Source: Syntrophomonas_B sp035447945 (GTDB taxonomy: Bacteria > Bacillota > Syntrophomonadia > Syntrophomonadales > Syntrophomonadaceae). From it: a stretch of 16,422 bases of DNA. The position numbers and the translations under genes are program-made. The notes beneath the pieces are model-generated. The model did no database searches and was not told where the DNA came from. It worked only from the letters and a program-made list of their open reading frames with translations. How positions within the stretch are numbered: position 1 is the first letter of the stretch; each line of letters opens with the position of its first letter. Location: NCBI GenBank assembly GCA_035447945.1, contig DAOTHZ010000048.1:1-16422 (forward strand), written 5' to 3'. Of this stretch, positions 6,740 to 13,638 are shown piece after piece.

Positions 6740-8704
6740 TTATTTGATCCGGTTGCCAGAAGGCAACTCGGACTGCAGTGTCAATACTTCCAGGTTGTGA
6801 TGGCCCTCATCGGAAGCAGCCAGGATCATGCCCTCGGACATAACACCTCTTAGTTTGCTGGGTTTCAAATTGGCAACCACCACGACTTTTTTGCCGATTA
6901 GGTCTTCCGGTGTATAATGCTGTGCAATACCTGACACAACCGTGCGTTCCTCTTCACCCACCTTAAGTCTGAGGATGAGCAGTTTATCGGCTTTCTCCAT
7001 CTTTTCACAGCCGATGACTTCGGCTACACGCAAGTCCATCTTGGCAAATTCCTCAATGGTTATGTAGGTTTTCTCTTCTTGAGGTTCAGCAACCGGCGCA
7101 GTTTTTTCGTCTGTTACCGGTTGACTGGCAGCTTCTTTTTCATCCACGTAGTCTTCCTCCAATGTTTTCATGTCGATCCGCGGGAACAAAGCTTCGCCAC
7201 GGCTTACTTTGGCGCCCGCCGGGGTCATTCCCCAAATCCCGCCGTCTTCCCACAGCAAGGTCTTTTCGAGATCAAAAATATTGAGCTGGAGATTGGCTCT
7301 CTCCATCAAGGTTGGCATGGCCGGTGCCGTCAATACTACCGCAATCCGAATCGCTTCGACCAGATGATACATGACGGTTGCCAGGCGTTTTTTCCCTGTT
7401 TCTGCTTTGGCCAGTTTCCAGGGTTCGGTTTCGTCTATATATTTGTTGGCTCGGGAAACCAGCCTGGAAACGGCATTAAGATAAGCAGAGAAATCGAGTT
7501 TATCCAATTTATCGGTTGCTTCTTTATACGCAGTAAGAGCCATTTGCCTCAGCTCTTCATCAAGCGCATCCTTTTCATCAACTGACGGGATCACACCGTC
7601 AAAATACTTGATGATCATGGCGATGGTGCGGCTGATAAGATTCCCCAAATCATTGGCCAAATCGGAATTGATCCGCGTAACCATGATCTCTTCTGAATAA
7701 AGCCCGTCCTGACCAAAAGACAATTCTTTGAGCAGATAATAACGGACCGCATCGATACCGTATTTGCTTACCAAAATGGCGGGGTCAACCACATTTCCCT
7801 TGGATTTTGACATTTTACCGCCTTCCAACATGATCCAGCCGTGGGCCACGACCTTTTTGGGCAGGGGCAAATCCAGCGCCATCAGCATGATCGGCCAGAT
7901 GATGGCATGAAATCTGATGATATCCTTGGCCATAAGATGAACGTCAGCTGGCCAATACTTCTGAAACTGGTCCTCGTCCTCCAAATAACCGATGCCGGTC
8001 AAATAATTGATCAGGGCATCAAACCAGACATACACCACATGCTTGCGGTTAAAAGGAACCGGTACGCCCCAGCTGAAACTGGTCCGGGAAACGCAGAGAT
8101 CCTCCAGACCGCCTTTGATAAAACTGACGACCTCATTGCGCCGTGATTCCGGCTGAATAAAATCGGGATGGGTATCAATATGTTCAAGCAACCGCGGTGC
8201 GTATTTGGCCATGTTAAAGAAATAACTCTCTTCTTTGAGGAGTTCCACTTCCCGACCGCAATCCGGACATTTCCCCTCGACCAATTGGCGTTCTGTAAAA
8301 TAGGTTTCACAAGGGCTGCAATACCATCCTTGATATTCGGACATAAAGATGTCGCCTTGTTCGTAAACTTTCCGGAAAATCTTTTGCACCACTTTCTCGT
8401 GACGTTCTTCTGTGGTACGAATAAAATCAGTATTGGATATCATCAACAAGTCCCATAACTTGCGGATATTAGCAACGATTTCATCTACATGTTCAATCGG
8501 TTCTTTGCCCTTTTCGCGTGCCGCCCGTTCGATCTTCTGTCCGTGTTCATCGGTTCCGGTCAGATAAAAGACATCCCTTCCCTGCATTCTTTTGAAACGA
8601 GCCATGCAGTCTGCCGCTACGGTGGTATAGGCATGACCGATATGCAGATTGTCACTGGGATAATAGATTGGGGTCGTGATGTAATACGTATTCTTGTTCG
8701 ACAC
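6740..8704 (-). CDS. metG: Methionyl-tRNA synthetase
   Basis: It charges tRNA-Met, both initiator and elongator, with methionine using ATP. From GTG at 8704 the product is 654 residues, usual for the long form. The class I signatures are HIGH (21-24) and KMSKS (297-301). A four-cysteine zinc knuckle is complete: Cys129, Cys132, Cys146 and Cys149. The helical anticodon-binding domain follows. After an acidic linker rich in Glu and Pro comes an EMAP-like tRNA-binding domain (about 549-654, with VSGIAQHY and NLKPSKLRGVMSEGM). The open frame extends upstream to 8761, but those 19 residues resemble no synthetase. GGAGGG six bases before the GTG decides the start. It heads the metG-tatD unit, divergent from abrB. 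No T-box motif was found in its leader. Confidence 0.97.
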   Translation of the reverse strand: MSNKNTYYITTPIYYPSDNLHIGHAYTTVAADCMARFKRMQGRDVFYLTGTDEHGQKIERAAREKGKEPIEHVDEIVANIRKLWDLLMISNTDFIRTTEERHEKVVQKIFRKVYEQGDIFMSEYQGWYCSPCETYFTERQLVEGKCPDCGREVELLKEESYFFNMAKYAPRLLEHIDTHPDFIQPESRRNEVVSFIKGGLEDLCVSRTSFSWGVPVPFNRKHVVYVWFDALINYLTGIGYLEDEDQFQKYWPADVHLMAKDIIRFHAIIWPIMLMALDLPLPKKVVAHGWIMLEGGKMSKSKGNVVDPAILVSKYGIDAVRYYLLKELSFGQDGLYSEEIMVTRINSDLANDLGNLISRTIAMIIKYFDGVIPSVDEKDALDEELRQMALTAYKEATDKLDKLDFSAYLNAVSRLVSRANKYIDETEPWKLAKAETGKKRLATVMYHLVEAIRIAVVLTAPAMPTLMERANLQLNIFDLEKTLLWEDGGIWGMTPAGAKVSRGEALFPRIDMKTLEEDYVDEKEAASQPVTDEKTAPVAEPQEEKTYITIEEFAKMDLRVAEVIGCEKMEKADKLLILRLKVGEEERTVVSGIAQHYTPEDLIGKKVVVVANLKPSKLRGVMSEGMILAASDEGHHNLEVLTLQSELPSGNRIK

Positions 8705-8782
8705 TCCTGTCCCTCCATTACACTTCCTGCTCTGGAGCAGTTCTAACCCACAACAGAGCAAAATCTCAAAGTTTATTCGTAT

Positions 8783-8791
8783 ATTTTACCA
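8783..8791 (-). promoter_or_regulatory. Candidate extended -10 promoter of metG
   Basis: On the minus strand TGGTAAAAT gives a TGn-extended -10 about 80 bases before the metG start. The -35 region has no recognisable hexamer. Confidence 0.35.
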
Positions 8792-8881
8792 CAAATTAAC
8801 GTTGCTATTCTTGATTAGATTATCTTGAAAGAGGATTTTGTCGGATTACTGCTTTTACTTTCATGCTTGATTTCAATTTTC

Positions 8882-8911
8882 TTGCACTTTTGTCGGTCTT
8901 GGTATTATAAT
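8882..8911 (+). promoter_or_regulatory. Distal sigma-A-type promoter upstream of abrB
   Basis: TTGCAC (8882-8887), 18 bases, then a perfect TATAAT (8906-8911). If used for abrB it gives a leader of about 160 bases. The spacer contains TGTCGGT, which differs from the Spo0A box TGTCGAA at two positions. Confidence 0.55.
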
Positions 8912-8986
8912 AAGTTCGTTACTATGCGCAATAAGTAATTTAATGTTTCATAAGTTAAAATTTTGATTGTTTTTGTAGTTTAACCC

Positions 8987-9015
8987 TTGACTATTTCTAC
9001 CAGCGCTGGTATACT
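8987..9015 (+). promoter_or_regulatory. Proximal sigma-A promoter of abrB
   Basis: TTGACT (8987-8992), exactly 17 bases, then TATACT (9010-9015). Transcription should begin near 9022, about 56 bases before the abrB start. The spacer and the first -10 bases are covered by a perfect palindrome. Confidence 0.85.
8998..9011 (+). promoter_or_regulatory. Perfect 14-bp palindrome over the abrB promoter spacer
   Basis: TACCAGCGCTGGTA is a perfect two-fold palindrome in otherwise AT-rich DNA. It lies between the -35 and -10 and covers the first two bases of the -10. A dimeric repressor bound here would block RNA polymerase. The regulator is unknown. Confidence 0.6.
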
Positions 9016-9028
9016 CTAGTTCAGGACA

Positions 9029-9035
9029 GGTCGAA
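9029..9035 (+). promoter_or_regulatory. Candidate Spo0A box downstream of the abrB start point
   Basis: GGTCGAA matches six of seven bases of the Spo0A box TGTCGAA. It lies about 7-13 bases downstream of the predicted start of transcription, where Spo0A represses abrB in B. subtilis. A single short match is weak by itself; the position raises it. Confidence 0.4.
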
Positions 9036-9077
9036 AGATGTACTATTCATTTTAACAAAGATTGGAGGTCTGCGAAT

Positions 9078-9329
9078 ATGATGAAATCAACCGGTGTGGT
9101 TAGAAAAGTTGATGAATTAGGTCGTATTGTTATCCCTATTGAATTGAGACGCACCATGGGCATAGAAGAAAAAGATGCTCTCGAAATTTACGTTGACAGT
9201 GATAAAATCATCCTCAAGAAATATGAACCGGCTTGTATATTCTGCGGCAATGCTGAAGATGTTGTAAATTACAAAGGCAAAAATCTCTGCAAAGCCTGCC
9301 TGACAGAATTAGTCAAGCAAATTGGTTAA
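9078..9329 (+). CDS. abrB: AbrB-family transition-state regulator with a C-terminal Cys4 motif
   Basis: A small dimeric DNA-binding protein of 83 residues. Residues 1-50 are a nearly textbook AbrB swapped-hairpin domain (KSTGVVRKVDELGRIVIPIE, then DALEIYVDSDKIILKKYEP), closely like B. subtilis AbrB. The C-terminal half is different: Cys53, Cys56, Cys71 and Cys74 form two CxxC pairs that probably bind zinc, a form I associate with clostridial AbrB proteins. The family represses transition-phase genes during growth and is itself shut off by Spo0A at sporulation onset. ATG at 9078 has GGAGGT eight bases upstream; the next codon is also ATG and could serve. It is the only gene of the core block on the plus strand. 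It ends 10 bases from the convergent rsmI stop, with no visible terminator. Confidence 0.92.
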   Translation: MMKSTGVVRKVDELGRIVIPIELRRTMGIEEKDALEIYVDSDKIILKKYEPACIFCGNAEDVVNYKGKNLCKACLTELVKQIG

Positions 9330-9339
9330 TCTCCTCATT

Positions 9340-10176
9340 TCATTCCGGATAATCTAAAAAGTAATTATATAAATCCGATTTTTTTATCTGGTATTCACGA
9401 GCCTTCATTTTGAAGGCTTCTTTTTTGTCCAAGCCTTTTTTGATCAATTGTCTGGTTTCTTCAGCAATTTGCTCGAGGGAAGGGGAACCATCAGCCTTTT
9501 GTCTGCCCGGCAGGAGCAGGCAGATTTCACCGCGGGGAGCTTGCTTTTGATAGTACGCAAGCAACCCCCCTATCGTACCCCGCTGCATTTCCTGATACTT
9601 TTTGGTCAGTTCCCGACCAATCATTAAAGGCTGGTCTTGGCCCAAGACCTCCTGCATATCTTCCAGACAGGACAATAAACGGTGCGGCGCTTCATAGAAA
9701 ATGGCTGTCCGGGTTTCGTTGGTCAATTCCATGAGCAAATTACGCCTTTGGCTGCGTTGACGGGGAAGGAATCCGTAAAAGATAAAGCTGCTGCTGTCCA
9801 GTCCAGAAATCGCCAACGCGGCGGTAAGGGCAGACGGACCTGGAATCACTTCCATTTTTATGTCTGCAGCAATAGCCTTTTTGACCAGTTCGGGACCGGG
9901 ATCTGATATACCCGGCATGCCGGCATCAGTTACCAGTGCAATACTCTTGCCGCTTAACAGTTTCGCCAGCAGATGATTCTCCCGTTCATTGCCACTGTAT
10001 TGATGATAGCTGGTCAATGGCTTTTTAATCTTATAGTGATTCAAGAGTTTTATCGTATTGCGGGTATCCTCGCAGGCAATCAGGTCAACCCTGCGCAGGG
10101 TTTTTAGCAGACGGATACTGACGTCTTCCAGGTTGCCGATTGGCGTCCCGCATACATATAGCGTGCCTGCTTGCAT
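9340..10176 (-). CDS. rsmI: 16S rRNA C1402 2'-O-methyltransferase RsmI (YabC/YraL family)
   Basis: RsmI methylates the ribose of C1402 in the decoding centre of 16S rRNA with S-adenosylmethionine; RsmH methylates the base of the same residue. From ATG at 10176 the product is 278 residues, the family's usual size. Tetrapyrrole-methylase-fold motifs are clear: LYVCGTPIGNLED, CEDTRNT, VTDAGMPGISDPG, IPGPSALTAALA and FYEAPHR. The frame extends upstream to an ATG at 10224 that touches the stop of the preceding gene. That start has no ribosome site, while AAGGAG sits eight bases before 10176, so the short form is preferred. It follows the tRNA methyltransferase gene as in B. subtilis, without the GIY-YIG gene yazA between them. 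It is the last gene of the long minus-strand unit. Confidence 0.95.
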   Translation of the reverse strand: MQAGTLYVCGTPIGNLEDVSIRLLKTLRRVDLIACEDTRNTIKLLNHYKIKKPLTSYHQYSGNERENHLLAKLLSGKSIALVTDAGMPGISDPGPELVKKAIAADIKMEVIPGPSALTAALAISGLDSSSFIFYGFLPRQRSQRRNLLMELTNETRTAIFYEAPHRLLSCLEDMQEVLGQDQPLMIGRELTKKYQEMQRGTIGGLLAYYQKQAPRGEICLLLPGRQKADGSPSLEQIAEETRQLIKKGLDKKEAFKMKAREYQIKKSDLYNYFLDYPE

Positions 10177-10224
10177 CCTTTTTTCTCCTTGTATAACTTC
10201 TGTCATTTTCTCTTTCCCTGGCAT

Positions 10225-10965
10225 CTATTTGCCGTATATACTTCGCAATTCCTGACTATAAACCCCGGTTTGTTCGTAAATGATCAATGGCGGCATAATC
10301 GTCACCGGACCGGAGGAATACTTGACTCCTTCGATTAAAACCAACCGTGCTGTGCGGTCACTGAAGGAGTGAATAAACCGCAATCTCCTGATGGGTACTT
10401 TATACAGACGAAACAATTCCATGGCCTCATCCAAGCGCTCAGCCCGGTGAATGATATCCATTTTTCCGCCCGGCGCCAGAAGATAGGCCCCTTTTTCCAC
10501 CAGTTGCGGCAATCCCATCATGATTTCATGGCGGGCTACCGCCTCTTCGGCACCACGACTGACTTTTCCCTCTCCTTGTCTCCAAAAAGGAGGGTTGCTC
10601 AAAACCAGTTCAGCGTTCCCTCCCGGCAATATTTCTTCTGTTTCTCTGATGTCGGCTTCCATGATATCAATTCGTTCTTGCAGACCGTTAAGAAGGACAC
10701 TGCGACGCGATCTCTCAACCATGGCGGGTTGAACCTCAAAGGCTGTGATATGTGCCCGGGGTGCTCTCCAGGCCATCAGTAACGATACCACACCACTGCC
10801 TGAGCCCAGTTCGATTACCTGCCTGACTCCGGTATCAGCAGGAAAATGCGCCAAGAGAACGGCGTCCAGAGAAAAGCGATACCCTTCTCTGGCTTGAATA
10901 ACCTTCATCTTGCCAAGAATCAGATCATCCAGGCTTTCATCAGGGTGTATTTCATCATTCAGCAA
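10225..10965 (-). CDS. tRNA1(Val) A37 N6-methyltransferase family protein (YabB/TrmN6)
   Basis: This Rossmann-fold SAM-dependent methyltransferase should methylate N6 of an adenine; family members such as E. coli YfiC act on A37 of tRNA1(Val). From TTG at 10965 it is 246 residues. It contains the SAM motif ELGSGSGVVSLL (52-63), FEVQP as the acidic second motif and the N6-adenine motif NPPF (124-127). TTG is chosen because AAGGAG lies seven bases upstream and the preceding yabA gene ends four bases before it. The frame runs upstream to 11055, but that part lies inside yabA and looks non-coding. A longer-range clue is the DDLILGKMKVIQ-to-EGYRFSLDAVLLAHF N-terminus, typical of the YabB group. 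The exact tRNA target is inferred from the family. Confidence 0.9.
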   Translation of the reverse strand: MLNDEIHPDESLDDLILGKMKVIQAREGYRFSLDAVLLAHFPADTGVRQVIELGSGSGVVSLLMAWRAPRAHITAFEVQPAMVERSRRSVLLNGLQERIDIMEADIRETEEILPGGNAELVLSNPPFWRQGEGKVSRGAEEAVARHEIMMGLPQLVEKGAYLLAPGGKMDIIHRAERLDEAMELFRLYKVPIRRLRFIHSFSDRTARLVLIEGVKYSSGPVTIMPPLIIYEQTGVYSQELRSIYGK

Positions 10966-10969
10966 ACGC

Positions 10970-11266
10970 TCACTCCTTGTTAATAAAAGCCAGACAGAAG
11001 AGGCACTCTTCCTGCCGACTGTCGCCAAAATTGGACGGGCAAACATGATATCCATCCTTGTAGAGCATGCCCAGTCGCTCGTAACCTTCCCCCTGCAACT
11101 CGATGATTTCCCTGTCAGGCTTCCTGATATTAACCGACTCCGGCTCTGCCTGTTCCTGTAGAGCGCTTTCCAAGCGGGTAATTCTTTCCTTTAGCTCTCC
11201 CACTTCAAGTACCATTTCACGAATGATGGTCTTCAACTCCAGCACATTTTTGGCTGTTTCGTCCAT
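10970..11266 (-). CDS. yabA: Replication initiation control protein YabA
   Basis: In B. subtilis YabA binds DnaA and the clamp DnaN and prevents over-initiation of replication. The 98 residues have the expected two parts. The N-terminal coiled coil (about 8-40, LKTIIREMVLEVGELKERI) is shorter than in Bacillus. The C-terminal zinc module has His74-x-Cys76 and Cys88-x2-Cys91 in the family's signature context GYERLGMLYKDGYHVC and CLFCLAFINK. ATG at 11266 has AAGGGAG six bases upstream; an ATG 12 codons earlier lies in the overlap with ricT and has no ribosome site. The reading frame overlaps the end of ricT by 50 bases and ends four bases before the next gene. Its place downstream of holB and ricT is the same as in Bacillus. 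Confidence 0.93.
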   Translation of the reverse strand: MDETAKNVLELKTIIREMVLEVGELKERITRLESALQEQAEPESVNIRKPDREIIELQGEGYERLGMLYKDGYHVCPSNFGDSRQEECLFCLAFINKE

Positions 11267-11921
11267 TCTTATCTCCCTTGCCTTCGTATAGTTCAGATTC
11301 ATATTTCAAACAACACATCAGGCGTCCGCAGATCCCCGAAATCTTTGTCGGATTCAAAGAAAGGTTTTGTTCCTTGGCCATGCGTATGGAAACCGGCTCA
11401 AAATCACCCAGGAAATTGTTACAGCAAAGAACTCTTCCGCAGGTACCGATTCCCCCCAGCATCTTGGCCTCATCTCTTACCCCAATCTGTCTTAATTCAA
11501 TTCGGGTCTTGAAAATGGATGCCAAATCCTTGACCAATTCCCGAAAATCCACCCGGCTTTCGGCCGTAAAATAAAAGATAATCTTGCCCATATCAAAAGT
11601 ATATTCGACATCAATCAAACGCATGGGCAGATTATGCAAACGCACCTTTTCCTTGCACAATTCCAGGGCTTCCTTTTCTTTTTGTTTGTTGCTCGTATAA
11701 ACGCTTTTATCTTCTTCATTGGCGACACGGATTACTTTTTTGAGGGGCAGCACCAGCTGATCATCCTCAACTTCTCGTTTGCCGAGGGCAACTTCTCCAT
11801 ATTCAATCCCCCTCACCGTTTCCACGATGACTGCATCCCCTTTTCCCAATTCAAAATCTCCACTGTCAAAATAATATATCTTGCCGGCCGGCTTAAATCT
11901 CACTCCGACAACCAACGCCAC
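11217..11921 (-). CDS. ricT: RicT/YaaT (PSP1-domain) protein, C-terminally short
   Basis: RicT is a component of the RicA-RicF-RicT complex, which carries iron-sulfur clusters and in B. subtilis promotes RNase Y mRNA processing, Spo0A phosphorylation and biofilm formation. The 234 residues include the PSP1 domain and the conserved cysteines: Cys161, Cys166 and Cys167 in GTCGRVLCC, and Cys198, Cys203 and Cys204 in CGRLMCC. GTG at 11921 is set by GGAGGG six bases upstream. Family members continue for some 60-70 residues beyond the CGRLMCCLKYE motif (B. subtilis total about 275). Here only about 25 residues follow, overlapping yabA by 50 bases. No other frame carries the missing tail. It lies 55 bases after holB. 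Confidence 0.92.
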   Translation of the reverse strand: MALVVGVRFKPAGKIYYFDSGDFELGKGDAVIVETVRGIEYGEVALGKREVEDDQLVLPLKKVIRVANEEDKSVYTSNKQKEKEALELCKEKVRLHNLPMRLIDVEYTFDMGKIIFYFTAESRVDFRELVKDLASIFKTRIELRQIGVRDEAKMLGGIGTCGRVLCCNNFLGDFEPVSIRMAKEQNLSLNPTKISGICGRLMCCLKYESELYEGKGDKNGRNSQKCAGVEDHHS

Positions 11922-11976
11922 GGTTATCCCTCCTAACCATATTTATATTCACCTGACTCCAAACCATCTTGTCTTC

Positions 11977-12933
11977 CTATCTTAACGCAGTCTGTAATTC
12001 ATAGAGAATGTTAATATTCAGCAAAACTGGGTTAACTGAGCGACGATACATTTTCTTCAGGCTGCTGATCCTGCCCAGCGCCTGCCCAACCTGCTCGGGA
12101 TGTAAATGCTTGCATTTCTGACAAAACGGCAGATTGTGTTCCATCAGTAATTGTTTAGAATTGCCGGTTTGTTGATATACACAAACATCTCGCAGAATCG
12201 TCTCCAGTAAAGATACCATAATCAGCGGCTGTTTTTCGATTTTTTCCGCCGCCAAAAAAACCTCCAAGGGATTCCCGCCAGCCAATGATTCCAGCACGTC
12301 TTGAGCCGATCCCCAGATCTCATGCCATTGTTCCTCGGCAAACAACAAAGCTGTCGTAATGCTGCCCTGCGCCAATCTGGCCAAATGAACTGCTTTGGAA
12401 GACTCCATGCCCTGACCCTCCAGATAGGCGGTTAGCGCTTCTTCCCGCAACGGTTCGAATTTGATCACCTGACAACGGGAAATGATTGTTTCCAATAGAT
12501 TATTCTCATCCGCTACTAAAATAATAACCGCGTAATCGGGTGGTTCTTCCAGCGTTTTGAGCAGCGCGTTGGCAGCTGGCAGCGACAACAGCTGCGCATC
12601 CTTGATGATAACCACCCGACGCTTGGCCCGATAGGGTTTTAAAGCCAACCAAGGCTCAATGTCATTGGTGATTTGCTCAATCCCGATCATGCTCTTTTTT
12701 TCTGCTTTTTCAATGATTCGAAAATCAGGATGTACTTCTTCGCGCCAATACGCTTCACCTTGCGGATCACTGCCCAGGATCAAGGCTCGGGCCATTTCCA
12801 GGGCTGTCGTGTATTTGCCTGCTCCGGTCGGACCCAAAAAAAGATAAGCATGACTTATATGCTCGCTGGCAAGCGATCTCTGCAACGGTAATATTGCCCG
12901 TTCCTGTCCGATGATCTTGTCAAAATAACCCAT
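11977..12933 (-). CDS. holB: DNA polymerase III delta-prime subunit
   Basis: Delta-prime is the non-hydrolysing stator of the clamp loader, working with DnaX and delta to load the DnaN clamp. The 318 residues show the AAA+ layout: a degenerate P-loop GPTGAGKYT (34-42, Tyr where an active ATPase has Thr/Ser), a Walker-B-like VVIIKDAQLL, the sensor stretch AANALLKTLEEPP and the SRC motif in ISRCQVI. A degenerate P-loop is usual here; B. subtilis HolB has Leu at that place. Unusually, the four-cysteine zinc module that normally lies between P-loop and HPD is missing: the segment before EVHPDF has no cysteine. The start is ATG at 12933, with GAGGTG upstream. In Bacillus yaaQ and yaaR separate tmk from holB; here only 59 bases do. 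Confidence 0.93.
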   Translation of the reverse strand: MGYFDKIIGQERAILPLQRSLASEHISHAYLFLGPTGAGKYTTALEMARALILGSDPQGEAYWREEVHPDFRIIEKAEKKSMIGIEQITNDIEPWLALKPYRAKRRVVIIKDAQLLSLPAANALLKTLEEPPDYAVIILVADENNLLETIISRCQVIKFEPLREEALTAYLEGQGMESSKAVHLARLAQGSITTALLFAEEQWHEIWGSAQDVLESLAGGNPLEVFLAAEKIEKQPLIMVSLLETILRDVCVYQQTGNSKQLLMEHNLPFCQKCKHLHPEQVGQALGRISSLKKMYRRSVNPVLLNINILYELQTALR

Positions 12934-12992
12934 TTCACACCTCAGCAGCGATTTTTCCCTTTGCGTCTGCTGCAGATTTTTCTTCCCTGTTA

Positions 12993-13610
12993 CTATAATA
13001 ACACAGACAAATACTGTAAAGCTTGTTCCCGCACTTCAATGATACCAGTTCCTCCATTGATCAGTTTAATCCGCTCAGGTTCGTTTTTTTGCATCTCAAG
13101 GTACCCTTCTCTGACCCGACGTTGGAACTCCACACCCTCATTTTCCAAACGATCGGGAGCTTGTTGGTCTCTTCTCCTTTGACCTTCCTCGGGTTCGATA
13201 TCCAGCAAAAGGGTCAACTCCGGTTTCACACCACCCGTGCATAAAAGATTCAGCACTTTGAGAAACTCTATATCAATCCCTCGGCCGTAGCCTTGGTAGG
13301 CGATGGTCGAATCCATAAAACGATCGGCGATGACGACTTTACCTTCCTGCAAGGCAGGCAGGATTACCTCTTCCACCAGTTGACTGCGGGACGCCGCATA
13401 CAGGAAAGCTTCTGTGTGGGGCCTAATCCCTACGTTGCGAACGTCCAGCAACATCTCTCTGATTTTTTCCGATACTTCTGTTCCTCCCGGTTCCCGCAGC
13501 ATAAGAATTTCGTATTTTCCCTGCAGGTAATCCGACAACTGATCGCGCAGCGTGGTTTTCCCACAACCATCGATCCCTTCCAGACTAATAAACTTTCCGT
13601 TTGTTTTCAA
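12993..13610 (-). CDS. tmk: Thymidylate kinase
   Basis: It phosphorylates dTMP to dTDP with ATP, the last dedicated step to dTTP. The 205 residues fit. The P-loop is GIDGCGKTT (12-20), followed by LREPGGTEVSE and the DRF triad (96-98) within DRFMDSTIAYQGYGRG. The lid region has RRRDQQAPDRLE, with an arginine-rich lid like the E. coli type. The start is TTG at 13610; upstream is GGTGAGG, a close and modest site, and no better start exists. It follows the decarboxylase gene by 28 bases, the same yaaO-tmk pairing as in B. subtilis, and lies 59 bases before holB. The tmk-holB proximity links precursor supply with replication. Confidence 0.95.
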   Translation of the reverse strand: MKTNGKFISLEGIDGCGKTTLRDQLSDYLQGKYEILMLREPGGTEVSEKIREMLLDVRNVGIRPHTEAFLYAASRSQLVEEVILPALQEGKVVIADRFMDSTIAYQGYGRGIDIEFLKVLNLLCTGGVKPELTLLLDIEPEEGQRRRDQQAPDRLENEGVEFQRRVREGYLEMQKNEPERIKLINGGTGIIEVREQALQYLSVLL

Positions 13611-13638
13611 TTCCTCACCGCCTCGAGCAATTCATGTC

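Larger units (their letters stand above)
8705..9077. other. 373-bp divergent intergenic region between metG and abrB
   Basis: AT-rich control region. On the plus strand it holds two promoters for abrB, a 14-bp palindrome and Spo0A-box-like sequences. On the minus strand it holds a weak metG promoter and short competing hairpins in the metG leader (TGCTCTG/CAGAGCA against CTGCT/AGCAG, about 8728-8760). No conserved T-box sequence is present. Confidence 0.6.

Noticed and set aside
7079..7585. Plus-strand open frame of 168 codons
   Set aside because: It is the antisense shadow of metG.
8705..8761. 19-residue N-terminal extension of MetG
   Set aside because: It resembles no synthetase sequence, and GGAGGG directly before GTG at 8704 fixes the start.
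8705..9077. T-box riboswitch upstream of metG
   Set aside because: Neither the conserved T-box sequence nor a following terminator is found on the minus strand.
10177..10224. 16-residue N-terminal extension of RsmI
   Set aside because: The upstream ATG has no ribosome site, while the ATG at 10176 has AAGGAG at eight bases and begins the conserved domain.
10966..11055. Longer N-terminus of the tRNA methyltransferase overlapping yabA
   Set aside because: The extra 30 residues are an out-of-frame reading of the yabA zinc region; TTG at 10965 has a good ribosome site.
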